Assembly: GCF_000190755.2 (NCBI RefSeq)
Contig: NZ_JH109152.1
Span: 496,001-560,000, forward strand
Source of the DNA: Methylobacter tundripaludum SV96
GTDB lineage: Bacteria > Pseudomonadota > Gammaproteobacteria > Methylococcales > Methylomonadaceae
DNA: 64,000 bases
Reading direction: 5' to 3'
Position numbers and translations under genes: made by a program. The notes under the pieces were generated by a model. That model was given only the letters and a program-made list of their open reading frames with translations. It was not told the origin of the DNA and did not search any database. Positions 37,269-46,909 of this stretch are shown in pieces; position 1 is the first letter of the stretch; each line of letters opens with the position of its first letter.

Positions 37269-38825
37269 GAGACTGTCGGATTTAGCAGTGCAAAAAGTGT
37301 TAAAATAACCCTATCGAAACACCAAATCAAAAAACAAAAATGGCTACCCAATTCATCCTGATTGATCGCGATACCCCCTACATTCTGCCCCCGTGTGTTC
37401 AGGATTATTTGCCTGAAGATCATATGGCCCGTTTTGTTGTCGAGATTGTCGATCAACTGGATTTACGGACGCTATCAGCCGTCTATGCGGGCAAAGGAAA
37501 GCGCCCCTATCATCCGGCGATGCTGTTGGCGTTGCTGTTCTACGGTTACGCGACCGGCGTATTTTCCAGTCGCAAACTGGAGAAAGCCACTCATGACTCG
37601 ATGGCCTTTAAATACATCTGCGCCAACGAAAACCCAGATCACGACACCATCAACAGCTTTCGCAAGCGCTTTGGCAAAGAGATCGAAAGCCTATTTGTCG
37701 AGATATTGGTACTTGCACAAACCTTGGGGCTGCTTAAGCTGGGTACGGTGAGCCTGGACGGCACCAAGATTAAAGCCAATGCCAGCAAGCATAAAGCCTT
37801 GAGCTGGGATTACGCCAATCAACTGGAAGCCCAGTTCAAACAGGAAGTTGAAACCTTGATGAAACTGGCTGAAGCCGCCGACAATTCCCCGCTTCCAGAA
37901 GACATGGATGTACCCAAGGAACTCAAACGCCGCCAAGACCGTTTAGCAGTGATTGCCAAAGCCAAACAGGAAATCCAGGCCCGTGCCAAGGCGCGTTACG
38001 CGCAAGAAAAGGCCGAGTATGACGAAAAGCAGGCTAAGCGTGAACAACACCTGAGTGAAACCGGCAAGAAAATGGGCGGCAAAGCCCCCCAAGCGCCTAC
38101 CGATGCGCCTCAAGGTAAAGATCAAGTCAGCCTGACCGATGAAGAGTCCCGCATCATGCCGACCCCTAATGGTTTTGAACAAGCCTATAACGCCCAAGCC
38201 AGTGTTGATATTGCCACCCACCTGATCGTTGCTCATCACATCACCCAACACACCAACGACAAACAAGAAATCGAACCGGCCTTAGCCAAACTGGAACAGC
38301 TCCCGGAGTGCTTGGGGAGTGTTGACAACCTGTTGGCCGACACCGGCTACTTCAGCCAAGCCAATGTAAAGGCGTGTGCTGATGCAAAGATAAAACCGTA
38401 CATCGCCCAAAAGCGGCAAAGCCATAACCAAGCCCTTGACGCCCGGTTTCAGCATCAGCCGGAAATAGGCGAAAGCACCTTACCGCCGGTTGAGGCCATG
38501 ACCCATCGCTTAACAACCAAAGCGGGCAAAGCACTCTACGGCAAGCGAAAATCTACTGTCGAAACCGTGTTTGGCATCATTAAACACGTCCAGGGATTCA
38601 GGCAATTCCAGCTTCGAGGCCTGGAATCCGTCCAAAGTGAATGGAATTTAGTCTGTATAGGCTGGAATTTAAAAAGAATGCATGTATTAAGAGGGTGAGA
38701 GAGGAAAAAGAGCATTGAGCTGCCCATAAAACAGAACTATGGGCATTAAAAATCCCAATAAACCACTTTTTTAAATTTTAATCGTGATTAAGTGGGGAGG
38801 CTCGCTCTATTAATCCGACAGCCTC
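37269..38825 (+). mobile_element. IS1182-type insertion sequence in the cytochrome gene
   Basis: 1557 bp. Inverted ends GAGACTGTCGGATTTA (left) and GAGGCTGTCGGATTAA (right, read inward). Target duplication CTAG at 37265-37268 and 38826-38829. One full transposase gene. The host frame is exactly restored by removal, so the insertion is recent. Confidence 0.92.
37340..38698 (+). CDS. IS1182 family transposase
   Basis: 452 residues. N-terminal DUF772-type region (PYHPAMLLALLFYGYATGVF), then LGTVSLDGTKIKANASKHKA (first Asp), a long charged helical insert, LLADTGYFSQANV (second Asp) and the C-terminal KSTVETVFGIIKHVQGFRQF (Glu). Complete and probably active. Confidence 0.92.
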   Translation: MATQFILIDRDTPYILPPCVQDYLPEDHMARFVVEIVDQLDLRTLSAVYAGKGKRPYHPAMLLALLFYGYATGVFSSRKLEKATHDSMAFKYICANENPDHDTINSFRKRFGKEIESLFVEILVLAQTLGLLKLGTVSLDGTKIKANASKHKALSWDYANQLEAQFKQEVETLMKLAEAADNSPLPEDMDVPKELKRRQDRLAVIAKAKQEIQARAKARYAQEKAEYDEKQAKREQHLSETGKKMGGKAPQAPTDAPQGKDQVSLTDEESRIMPTPNGFEQAYNAQASVDIATHLIVAHHITQHTNDKQEIEPALAKLEQLPECLGSVDNLLADTGYFSQANVKACADAKIKPYIAQKRQSHNQALDARFQHQPEIGESTLPPVEAMTHRLTTKAGKALYGKRKSTVETVFGIIKHVQGFRQFQLRGLESVQSEWNLVCIGWNLKRMHVLRG

Positions 38826-39114
38826 CTAGGAAGTTTTCTTTGCCGCCCCAAAATTCCGGAGCTACCGTTGGGAACAGCTTGAGAATAATAAAGGGAATGC
38901 CGTCGGTTTCACTGACGGGGAAATTGGCAAACCGATCATAGGCTACCCGGTGCTGTTGAATGTGTGTGTCAATGGCTTTGGTTCTTTCCTGTTGCGCCGC
39001 CGGCCAATTGGTCGGCACGTCATGAACGAGGGCAGGGGGCTTGGGCGCTTCCAGTTCGGTACCGTCGCAAGCTGCGAGCAAACCGGCCAGAGTAAGAATA
39101 TAGAGGTATTTCAT
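38826..39114 (-). pseudogene. Di-heme cytochrome c, 5' part, split by IS1182-type element
   Basis: Starts at the ATG at 39114 (AAGAGAG upstream): MKYLYILTLAGLLAACDGTE, a lipoprotein-type signal with LAAC. It continues through FANFPVSETDGIPFIILKLF to KENFL, where the IS begins. The rest of the gene is 35745-37268. Confidence 0.8.
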
Positions 39115-39608
39115 AGGCACTCTCTTTTGTAATCTATGAAGGATTGTGGTGTCTTGGGTTTAGGGCGTCTACTCGGATTTATGGATTTGTCTCGCCTATG
39201 TGTCAGTGATTAAACTCTATTGATAATTCTTCTGTCTGGAAGGTATTGTTTTAGCAACGTAGGTCGGTGTAGCTAACCGTGCAAAGCCGGTATTCATTAA
39301 AGTCTGCAAGCCTTGCTTTTATTCGTGGATTTTATGGTTCAGGGTCCGCGATGCGGTAGGCTATCCATGCATTCGGGATATTTGATTCAGCACAAACCAT
39401 GATGCGGATTGGGTGATCTTTGTTTAAGTTTACCCTTCCTTTTTACTCGAAAGCAAATGAGGGTCGTTAAATTTGGTGTTTATAACCTACAAGCCAAACT
39501 CAGTGCATAAGCTAAATGTGATTCGTACCGCGCACCTTTACTAAGTTTGGGGTGTGTTTTAGAAATGCGCGTTACATGATTTGTCGTTAAAACATCCTTC
39601 CATTATTT
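39115..39608. other. Intergenic stretch
   Basis: About 490 bp between the cytochrome start and the response regulator end. Apart from the cytochrome's promoter I see only a short GTAGGTCGG fragment recalling the REP sequence. No coding frame or RNA recognised. Confidence 0.4.
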
Positions 39609-40253
39609 TCAATTTTTCATCATCCCCAGAACCATTGCAATATGCGCCAACTCGGCGACAGTTGAAACTTTAAGTTTGCTTCTTATTTGCGTGCCGTAAT
39701 TGGCTACGGTTTTATAGCCCAGACAAAGTTCGTCGGCAATTTTATGAGCGGTTAAGCCTTTTGCCAGCAGCAGGAATACGTCGAATTCTCTGGGGGATAG
39801 GGTATCGACAATGGTTTGGTAGTCGGTCTCGCTATTTTGCAGGGGCATGTTTTTCGTCAAGCCGTGCTCTATATAAATCTCGCCCCCGGCTATTTTCTGT
39901 ATCGCTGTTACCAGAATGTCGGGGGCGCTGTTTTTAGTGATGTAGCCTTTTGCTCCGGCATTCATGGCTCTATCGACATAAACCATTTCATTGTGAACGC
40001 TAAATACCAGTATCTTGGCGTTACTGTCTCGGTTGCAAATGCGGCGTATGCTTTCCAGTCCGCCAATGCCGGGCATGGATAAGTCCAGCACCATGACATC
40101 CGGTTGCTGTTCCAGATACAGCTGGCAGGCCGCCTCACCCCGCTCGGCTTCGGCGATCACGTCAATATCGGCTTCGGTCGATAGCAGCATCCTGAAACCT
40201 GCGCGTACTACGGCGTGGTCATCGACCAGAATGACTTTTATCCTGTCTTTCAT
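39609..40253 (-). CDS. NarL/FixJ-type response regulator
   Basis: 214 residues: receiver domain with VDDHAVVRAG, the phospho-acceptor in DVMVLDLSMPG and KGYITKN (Lys), then a LuxR-type helix-turn-helix LSPREFDVFLLLAKGLTAHK with ELCLGYKTVANY. Overlaps the upstream kinase gene by four bases (ATGA), so the two form a two-component pair. Its DNA target is not evident here. Confidence 0.93.
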   Translation of the reverse strand: MKDRIKVILVDDHAVVRAGFRMLLSTEADIDVIAEAERGEAACQLYLEQQPDVMVLDLSMPGIGGLESIRRICNRDSNAKILVFSVHNEMVYVDRAMNAGAKGYITKNSAPDILVTAIQKIAGGEIYIEHGLTKNMPLQNSETDYQTIVDTLSPREFDVFLLLAKGLTAHKIADELCLGYKTVANYGTQIRSKLKVSTVAELAHIAMVLGMMKN

Positions 40254-41584
40254 GGCAGCGGAATAGTCGCAATGATGCTCATGCCTTGGTGCGGCTGGGT
40301 CTGTATGGTGAGTTCGCCGCCCAAACTGTTGATTCTTTCTCTCATGCCCAATAAGCCGAATCCGGTCTTAATCTTGTCAATAGCGCAACCTTGTCCGTTG
40401 TCGGTTACCTGTAGCCGTAGCGCCGCTCCTGTTTTGCCTTGATGCTCGATTTCCAGGTTGATGGCGGCTTGCTTCGCCTGCGCATGACGGACAATATTGG
40501 TTAAGCATTCCTGAACGACTCTGAATATTTGGATGGTGATTTTTTGCTCCAGAAAATCGACTTCGTCAGGGCAGGTGATGGTGAGCTTTAACTCAGGATT
40601 TCTAATCGACCAGTGGTTTAACAGGTCTTCCATAGTCGCTTTCAGCCCCAGTTCGGTTAATACCAAGGGGTGCAGTTGATGCATCATGGAGCGCACCACA
40701 GTCATTAAATGGTCGCAGATAGTGACAATGGAATCGGTGGTTTGCTTGATGTCGGCAGCTCCAGTTTGGGAACGCCCGGCAGTCACGGCCATGACTTTAA
40801 TGGCGGTCAGTGATTGCCCCAGTTCGTCGTGCAACTCCTGCGACAGTCGTTGCCGTTCGTCTTCCTGTATTTCCAGCGTGTGTTGGGTTAACGCCCGGTT
40901 TTCCTGCTGTCCGGCATCCAGTTCACCGGTCATGTGATTGATGGCTTTGGCGATACTGTCATATTCCTGAATGGAAAAATTGGGTAGTTTTTGCTGATAG
41001 TGTCCGGTTTCAATGACTTTTAGCGCGTTAACAATGACGGCAATGGATTTAAGCGCTTTGTTAAAAGCCAGGTTGACGGCCAAAAAGGTAAAGAGCGTCA
41101 GCAGGAAAAGCGAGCTAAAAAAGGCAATGCTTTCTTGCCAGACTTCGGTGATTTCATCTAACGGGTTGGCCTGAATAATCAGGGTGATTTGTTCGCCTTT
41201 GAAGCTGGTGATTTGATGCTCAACCTTGGGGTAATGAGCTGCAACCAGATTGATAAACCATTGCGGCGGCTTTTCGTCATTATTGATTTGCTGGTTTTTG
41301 TGGGCAAAGCTGATGATTTGGCCTGAAGGTTCTTTGAGCTGAATACTTAAATGGCGGGTTTGATTTAGCGAATTAAGCTTCGGTAACCAATCGGTTTCAT
41401 GAAACGGAGTTTGCGAAGCTTGTGAAAAGCCGAATGTTATCAACTGTACAGCCAGATTGATGGATGAATCGACTTCTTTATTCACGGCATCGCGTGCCTG
41501 CCAGATGGCTATCGATCCGCCCAGCATCAAGATGCACAGGGAAGAGATCAAAATTCGTATGTTGATTTGGTAGCGCAGACTCAT
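40250..41584 (-). CDS. NarX/UhpB-type sensor histidine kinase
   Basis: 444 residues. Two membrane helices (about 10-30 and 165-190) enclose a periplasmic sensor; a HAMP-like segment and coiled coil follow. The HisKA_3 phospho-acceptor is in RQRLSQELHDELGQSLTAIK, and the ATPase part has EQKITIQIFRVVQECLTNIV with DNGQGC and GFGLLGMRERINSLGG. It phosphorylates the adjacent regulator. Signal unknown. Confidence 0.93.
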   Translation of the reverse strand: MSLRYQINIRILISSLCILMLGGSIAIWQARDAVNKEVDSSINLAVQLITFGFSQASQTPFHETDWLPKLNSLNQTRHLSIQLKEPSGQIISFAHKNQQINNDEKPPQWFINLVAAHYPKVEHQITSFKGEQITLIIQANPLDEITEVWQESIAFFSSLFLLTLFTFLAVNLAFNKALKSIAVIVNALKVIETGHYQQKLPNFSIQEYDSIAKAINHMTGELDAGQQENRALTQHTLEIQEDERQRLSQELHDELGQSLTAIKVMAVTAGRSQTGAADIKQTTDSIVTICDHLMTVVRSMMHQLHPLVLTELGLKATMEDLLNHWSIRNPELKLTITCPDEVDFLEQKITIQIFRVVQECLTNIVRHAQAKQAAINLEIEHQGKTGAALRLQVTDNGQGCAIDKIKTGFGLLGMRERINSLGGELTIQTQPHQGMSIIATIPLP

Positions 41585-41912
41585 TGGTTTTGAAAACTCG
41601 ACACTTGCAACATCGGATTGATGGTATGCAAAAACCCACCATTATTCATCTATGGCGATTGAATCGCTATAGGAAAAATTCTTTTTTTCGGTTAAGCCGT
41701 GAACCCTGTGTAAAAAATGCTGTTTCGCCCCTTTTATAATATAGGGTAGGCGAAAGCTCATTTACACGATCACAATAGAGTGCTCATCAAAAACAAATTT
41801 CTTTGCTTTGTCAGTTAATAAAAAACTACCGCAATAAGCGTGATTGAATAGCCTGACAACCTTGGAATAATTCTTTTCATCCTAATATTTTAAAGATTGT
41901 GTAAATTTATAG
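41585..41912. other. Intergenic stretch between kinase gene and tRNA promoter
   Basis: No coding frame or repeat recognised; AT-rich. It includes the kinase promoter on the minus strand. Confidence 0.4.
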
Positions 41913-41941
41913 TTGACAGAGGAGGGCTTAAAAAGCATAAT
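41913..41941 (+). promoter_or_regulatory. Sigma70-type promoter of the tRNA unit
   Basis: TTGACA at 41913-41918, 17-base spacer, CATAAT at 41936-41941. The consensus -35 box and ideal spacing place transcription start just before tRNA-Arg. Confidence 0.85.
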
Positions 41942-41956
41942 AAGCGTCTCAGTACG

Positions 41957-42033
41957 GCGCCTGTAGCTCAGCTGGATAGAGTACTCGGCTACGAACCGAG
42001 CGGTCGGGAGTTCGAATCTCTCCAGGCGCACCA
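41957..42033 (+). tRNA. tRNA-Arg (ACG)
   Basis: 77 nt with encoded CCA. The acceptor stem GCGCCTG/CAGGCGC pairs fully; D-loop AGCTCAGCTGGATAGAG; anticodon loop CTACGAA with ACG; T-arm with GTTCGAATC. Confidence 0.97.
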
Positions 42034-42049
42034 CACTGAAAAAGTTTAA

Positions 42050-42125
42050 TCCCCTGTAGCTCAGTCGGTAGAGCGGATGACTGTTAATCATTAGGTCGGC
42101 GGTTCGAGCCCGTCCGGGGGAGCCA
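42050..42125 (+). tRNA. tRNA-Asn (GTT)
   Basis: 76 nt with encoded CCA. The acceptor TCCCCTG/CGGGGGA includes one T-G pair; anticodon loop CTGTTAA with GTT; T-loop GTTCGAGCC. Cotranscribed with tRNA-Arg (16-base gap). Confidence 0.97.
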
Positions 42126-42136
42126 GATAAATTAAA

Positions 42137-42166
42137 GCCTTACATGAAAATGTAAGGCTTTTTTTT
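42137..42166 (+). terminator. Rho-independent terminator of the tRNA unit
   Basis: Perfect stem GCCTTACAT-GAAA-ATGTAAGGC followed by eight T. Confidence 0.95.
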
Positions 42167-42524
42167 GCTTAATATTTTTCTGGGCAACCTCAGGGCAACT
42201 TTAAAACAGTCTGCTGCAATGGTTTTCGCTTCAAAATAATTCAATAATTATTTTCTATTTACCTGCAGGGTATGCGCCTAAGTACCGTTTTGTTTAGCAG
42301 TTCTTTCTTGAACCTGCTGAAGACATGGCTGCATTCGAACGCTAATGATCGTTGTTAAAACTGTTACCCTGATTTGAACTAGGCCAAACTTTTACGTAGT
42401 TTGTTTAAACCCGCCCAACTAGTGTGACTTCACGTCGCACGCATACGATTTTTTTCGTTTCGTGAGGCTACGCCATATAATGATGTAACCACTTTTACTG
42501 ATTCGTTTTCAATTCAAGGACGCT
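42167..42524. other. Intergenic stretch upstream of kup
   Basis: No gene seen. CTGGGCAACCTCAGGGCAAC near the tRNA end is a direct repeat of GGGCAAC of unknown meaning. The kup promoter presumably lies near 42420-42500. Confidence 0.4.
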
Positions 42525-43263
42525 ATGCAGACACCAGCAAATGCCCACGAATCTTCCGCCAGTTTGCTCGCCCTGATGCTCGGTACTATTGGCGTTGTAT
42601 ACGGCGATGTGGGTACCAGCCCGCTTTACACAATGAAGACCATTTTCAATGGCCCTCATGCTGTGCAAGCGACACCAGAAAATGTTTTAGGTATTTTGTC
42701 GCTGATTTTCTGGTCGCTAATCCTGGTTATCTCCATTAAATATGTATTGTTTGTGATGCGAGCCAATAACCATGGCGAAGGCGGAATCATGGCCTTGATG
42801 GCATTGGCCTTGCGTCACCGAAACCAACAACGGCAACGTAACATTATCATCACGCTAGGTTTGTTCGGCACGGCGTTGTTTTATGGTGATGGTATTATTA
42901 CCCCCGCTATTTCGGTATTGAGCGCTGTCGAAGGACTAGAGGTTGCCGCTCCGGCACTTCAGGCTTATGTCTTGCCGGTGACGATTTTGGTATTGATCGC
43001 CTTGTTTATGTTTCAAAGCTACGGCACCGATAAAGTCGGCATGTTGTTCGGGCCTATCATGTTAATCTGGTTTGGCACGCTGGGTCTGCTGGGGGGGGTG
43101 AGTGTGTGTCAGAATCCTCATGTGTTACAAGCGCTCAATCCGGCTTATGGTGTACATTTTTTTCTGGAGCATGGCTGGCATGCTTTCATCGCACTAGGTG
43201 CGGTGGTGTTGGCGCTCACAGGTGCCGAAGCGCTTTATGCCGACATGGGGCATTTCGGCAAAC
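42525..43263 (+). pseudogene. kup: Kup potassium transporter, 5' part, split by IS3-type element
   Basis: Starts MQTPANAHESSASLLALMLG and carries the Kup signature GVVYGDVGTSPLYTMKTIF, then several membrane helices to EALYADMGHFGK. Kup is a proton-coupled potassium uptake protein. The IS3-type element starts at 43264. Removing it with one AAC copy gives GHFGK-RPIQMTW, the normal Kup sequence. Confidence 0.9.
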
Positions 43264-43293
43264 TGATGTGTCAACACTTTTCCGGACACAAAG

Positions 43294-44106
43294 TTAAGCA
43301 GATTTTAGCTGCATTTCGTAGTCCACTGGCGACACATAGTGATTTGCGGAATGAAGTCGCTCACGGTTGTAAAACACCTCGATATATTCAAATATATCCT
43401 GCTTAGCCTCAGCTCTGGTTTGATAACGCTGATGATGAACCAGTTCTGTTTTCAAGGTATGAAAGAAGCTTTCTGAGACGGCATTATCCCAGCAGTTGCC
43501 TTTGCGACTCATGCTTTGGATAATGCCATGCTCCTGCAATAGCGTTCGATGACTGTCAGAGGCGTACTGACTGCCTCTATCGGTATGCCATATCAAGCCT
43601 TTACCGGGTTTACGCTGCCAAACGGCCATCAATAACGCATCGTTCACCAGTTTGGCCCGCATGTGCTCAGCCATTGACCAGCCGACCACTTGCCGCGAGT
43701 ACAGGTCAATCACGACAGCCAAATACAGCCAACCTTCCAGTGTATGAATATAGGTGATGTCGCCGACATAGGTTTGATTCGGTTGCGCCACCGTGAATTG
43801 CCGATCCAAGTGATTGGGGGCAATGGGCAAATTATGCTTGGAATTCGTGGTCGCTTTGAATTTGCGCTTGGTTTTACAGGCTAAACCCGCAGCAGCCATT
43901 AACCGGCCGATACGACGTCGACTGACCTGCCGATCCCGGTTGATTAAGGCCTCCTTGAGGCGACGCGTACCGTAGTTTTTCCGACTCTTCTGGAACAGGG
44001 TCTTTATGACCTCAACCAGCTCGGCATCGTCTTTTTCAATGGCTGTCTGAGGGCGCTCCTGCCAAGCATAGTAAGCGCTACGAGAAACGCTCATGAACCG
44101 GCACAT
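43294..44106 (-). CDS. IS3 transposase OrfB (DDE integrase domain)
   Basis: 270 residues from the in-frame [26 protein letters not shown]_21-type region, then the rve integrase core: [20 protein letters not shown] (D), [12 protein letters not shown] (D), [16 protein letters not shown] (E). The frame is open upstream through [15 protein letters not shown]. Normally made as an OrfAB fusion by -1 frameshift. Confidence 0.9.
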   Translation of the reverse strand: MCRFMSVSRSAYYAWQERPQTAIEKDDAELVEVIKTLFQKSRKNYGTRRLKEALINRDRQVSRRRIGRLMAAAGLACKTKRKFKATTNSKHNLPIAPNHLDRQFTVAQPNQTYVGDITYIHTLEGWLYLAVVIDLYSRQVVGWSMAEHMRAKLVNDALLMAVWQRKPGKGLIWHTDRGSQYASDSHRTLLQEHGIIQSMSRKGNCWDNAVSESFFHTLKTELVHHQRYQTRAEAKQDIFEYIEVFYNRERLHSANHYVSPVDYEMQLKSA

Positions 44107-44128
44107 CGATTTAACCGAAAATTCGCTC

Positions 44129-44512
44129 TCATGTTGTTTGACCCAGGCGTACTTCTCGGCAACTGCTCCTGCGTTGCTCTACCTCCTGCATCCATGCAGT
44201 CGACCGTTGCTCCTTGGCAAAGTACGCCGCTGCTTTTTTTAACAGGTCACGTTCCTCTATTAATCGGGCGTTTTCCTTCTTCAGCCGCTTCAATTCTTCG
44301 TATAGATGCTCATCGGTTCGCACGGTTTTGCTGTACTCCTTCGGCTGGCTATATTTGTTGATCCAGGTATGGAGCGTATTGGCATTGACTCCTAAATCCC
44401 TGGCTGTTTGGGTAATCGGCTTATCAGAACCGATCGCCAGCTTCACCGAGGATTCTCTAAATTCGGCGCTATATATTTTTACTTTTTGTTTTTCTTGATC
44501 CATTTTCGACAC
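44129..44512 (-). CDS. IS3 transposase OrfA (helix-turn-helix), altered C-terminus
   Basis: 127 residues: HTH_Tnp_1 region with [20 protein letters not shown] and [12 protein letters not shown], then a leucine-zipper-like helix ([20 protein letters not shown]) and [26 protein letters not shown] slippery site is encoded at LKK. The last about 25 residues come from a 44-bp insertion and shifted frame, unlike typical OrfA. Confidence 0.85.
   Translation of the reverse strand: MSKMDQEKQKVKIYSAEFRESSVKLAIGSDKPITQTARDLGVNANTLHTWINKYSQPKEYSKTVRTDEHLYEELKRLKKENARLIEERDLLKKAAAYFAKEQRSTAWMQEVEQRRSSCREVRLGQTT
44164..44213. repeat. 44-bp repeat-derived insertion at the IS3 orfA/orfB junction
   Basis: On the minus strand it reads ATGCAGGAGGTAGAGCAACG then CAGGAGCAGTTGCCGAGA, matching 20484-20521 (ATGCAGGAGGTAGGGCAATG, CAGGAGCAATTGCCGGGA). 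Short direct repeats GGAGCA (44208-44213 and 44164-44169) bound it. Deleting 44 bp would let a -1 slip at the A7 site run straight into OrfB. Confidence 0.7.
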
Positions 44513-44571
44513 ACTCTCTATTTTCAGATTATTTTAGATTGTGTGTCCGGTTTAGTGTAGCCACTTCAAAC

Positions 44572-45722
44572 GTCCCATTCAAATGACATGGTTTAGCATG
44601 ATTTTACCGGCGCTGGCACTGAATTATTTTGGTCAGGGTGCGCTGATTCTACGAGAGCCCGTCGCTGTCCTGAATCCCTTCTATTTGTTAGCACCCGAGT
44701 GGGCAATGTACCCAATGATAGGACTAGCGACCGCTGCTACCGTCATTGCTTCACAAGCCGTTATTTCCGGTGCGTTTTCTATCACCAGCCAAGCCATGCA
44801 GATGGACTATATTCCACCTATGCAACGGGTGCATACCTCCACCCAGGCGATGGGACAAATCTATGTGCCAGCTATGAACCGCATGTTATTATTGCTGGTG
44901 ATCTGTACGGTACTGGGCTTCGGCTCTTCCGGCAATCTGGCGGCGGCTTATGGTCTGGCAGTGACCGGCACCATGATGATTACAACGTTATTGGCTCTGG
45001 TAGTCGCTCTGGATAGCTGGCAGTGGTCACCGCTTTGGACCGGTGTACTCGTTGCTTCATTCCTGATAGTTGATGGTGCTTTCTTAGGCGCGAATCTTCT
45101 TAAAATTCCTCAAGGTGGATGGTTTCCACTGGTAGTGGGTGCGACTCTGTTTTTCATGATGTCCACCTGGCGACGCGGACGGCAGGTACTGGCCTATCAT
45201 CTGCAAAATGCAGCCATATCGCTGACCACGTTTATTACCAATCTGACTTTGTTTCCGCCGATGGCAAGAGTCCACGGAACGGCTGTTTACATGAGCGCAC
45301 GCAATCTCAGAATGCCCCATGCCTTGCAGGTCAATTTCGAGCATAATCAGGTATTGCATGAACGGATTGTATTGCTAACCATATCTACTGCAGATATTCC
45401 CACTATCCCCGACTATGAACGAATCGATATTGATCAAATGGATCAGGGTTTTTACTGCGTCACCGCGCGTTATGGTTTTATGGAAACGCCCAATGTGCCG
45501 CAGATACTTAGTTTGTGTAAATTAAAAGGTTTAGACATTGACCAGCACAGTGCGTCTTTTTTCATTGGTAGAGAAACGCTAATACCCTCTAATAAACCGG
45601 ATCTGAACCCCTTGCAGGAAAAAATTTTCCTGATTATGTTCAGAAATGCCTCATCACCCATCCAGTTTTTTAAAGTTCCGCCGGAACGAGTGGTTGAATT
45701 GGGCGTACAGTTTGAAATCTAG
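44572..45722 (+). pseudogene. kup: Kup potassium transporter, 3' part, split by IS3-type element
   Basis: From the IS junction it reads RPIQMTWFSMILPALALNYF, then the remaining helices and a C-terminal cytoplasmic domain (HERIVLLTISTADIPTIPDY, SFFIGRETLIPSNKPDLNPL). Intact to the normal stop. An internal ATG at 44583 could start a fragment, but a working transporter is unlikely. Confidence 0.9.
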
Positions 45723-46080
45723 CGGACATCATACAATCATTAAAAAACCCACAGGCGTTATTCAGATATATCGGACGACCTTTAAGGTGTTGGGAAGTTA
45801 GCAATAATAGTGTCCGCTCTCATTGGAACAGTTTGTTTACAAGTATGCCCTAAAGGGGATTAGGTATTCGGTAGCCAAGTTGGCAAAAAGCGTAGGAATT
45901 TTGCCAGTTTCATCAGAAAAGACCATCAATACTTTCTATTAATTTTTGCTATCTTATTGTTTAAATGACATCTACCCTTCCAATGAATCGGTAAAGATGG
46001 ATGTTGAATGTGGAGAAAATTCAACGTCGTTTAACACCATTCGGCGTTTTGCATAACGCTATAAGCTTGGCTTGTTGAGT
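45723..46080. other. Intergenic stretch downstream of kup
   Basis: No coding frame, repeat or terminator with a clear stem recognised. GC content is lower than in kup. Confidence 0.4.
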
Positions 46081-46581
46081 CTAAATACACTCACTGCGGC
46101 GGCTGCGGGATCCTTGAAAATCCAGTAGTGAAACGCCGAGATGCCGGGCCATGCCTTTTCCGCCTTCCTGCATGACTTGATCGTGGTTCCAAGTAAAGAC
46201 GGGTGCTAAAATTGGCGCCAGGAGATTCATCCAGGCTTTTTCCGTAGACACAAGCCATACATAAGTCACCCGAGTTGAATCCCCCAAATCATCCAACTTC
46301 CAACTTCCAGTACCGTTTAAGTCGCCTGACGCAATGCCTTCAATCCAATGGGGCTTTTCCAGCACCTTAACTCGGACTTCAAAGTATAGCCGATAGGGAA
46401 GTCTGCTCGTCCAGATAAACCGTCGAACCGAACCCAGACCTTGTGCGTCACCTTTTTTGATTTCAACGACTTTTTTAACGAAGTGCCACCACTTCGGCCA
46501 TTCTTCAGACGCGACGAGGGCATCCCAGACCCGTTCTATGGGAGCATCTAGGTGCCACTGAGTCACTAACGAATATTGCAT
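46081..46581 (-). CDS. SRPBCC (START-like) domain protein
   Basis: 166 residues: MQYSLVTQWHLDAPIERVWD then ALVASEEWPKWWHFV is the typical polyketide cyclase/SRPBCC start; beta strands follow and a C-terminal helix (VFTWNHDQVMQEGGKGMARH). Binds a hydrophobic ligand in family members; substrate unknown. Stands alone at the edge of the stress-gene region. Confidence 0.85.
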   Translation of the reverse strand: MQYSLVTQWHLDAPIERVWDALVASEEWPKWWHFVKKVVEIKKGDAQGLGSVRRFIWTSRLPYRLYFEVRVKVLEKPHWIEGIASGDLNGTGSWKLDDLGDSTRVTYVWLVSTEKAWMNLLAPILAPVFTWNHDQVMQEGGKGMARHLGVSLLDFQGSRSRRSECI

Positions 46582-46909
46582 GGTAGTCCGTTATTCCGTT
46601 GGGTTGATTATGGGGAGATGAAAATAGACAATATTTTTATCGCTATAAATAACGTTAGTTACGTATTGTGCCAAGTTGATTTAACTTATGCCCATCCGAT
46701 TTTTCCATACCAGACATTCGGCAATAGGGGATCTTACTCTTTTTGGATGTGGCAATTTCGATCCTAAGCCGACAGTCGAATATTTATTTTTGAACGTGGA
46801 TAACTACAATCATCATCCGGCCGCACCCAAGCGACCGTGATTTCAATTAACGCCCAACCGGCGGTTCGGGTGGATGGCCGCGGTTAACTACGAAACGGCA
46901 AGAATCCAT
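46582..46909. other. Intergenic stretch
   Basis: No gene, repeat or copy of the 20-bp stress motif seen. Confidence 0.4.

Larger units (their letters stand above)
43264..44568 (-). mobile_element. IS3-family insertion sequence in kup
   Basis: 1305 bp. Imperfect inverted ends beginning TGATGTGTCAACACTTTTCC (left) and TGAAGTGGCTACACTAAACC (right, read inward). Target duplication AAC at 43261-43263 and 44569-44571. Carries orfA and orfB on the minus strand. The orfA/orfB junction is altered by a 44-bp segment related to repeat family B. Confidence 0.92.

Noticed and set aside
39240-39290. GTAGGTCGG fragment resembling the REP arm
   Set aside because: Only about nine bases match and there is no inverted partner.
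41882-42091. Minus-strand 69-codon frame across the tRNA-Arg and tRNA-Asn genes
   Set aside because: It is the antisense of two perfect tRNA genes. The RFELPTARFVAEYSIQLSYR-type translation is a familiar false annotation over tRNAs.
41957-42170. tRNA 3' ends as a possible genomic-island attachment site
   Set aside because: No integrase gene and no second copy of the tRNA end was seen in the window.
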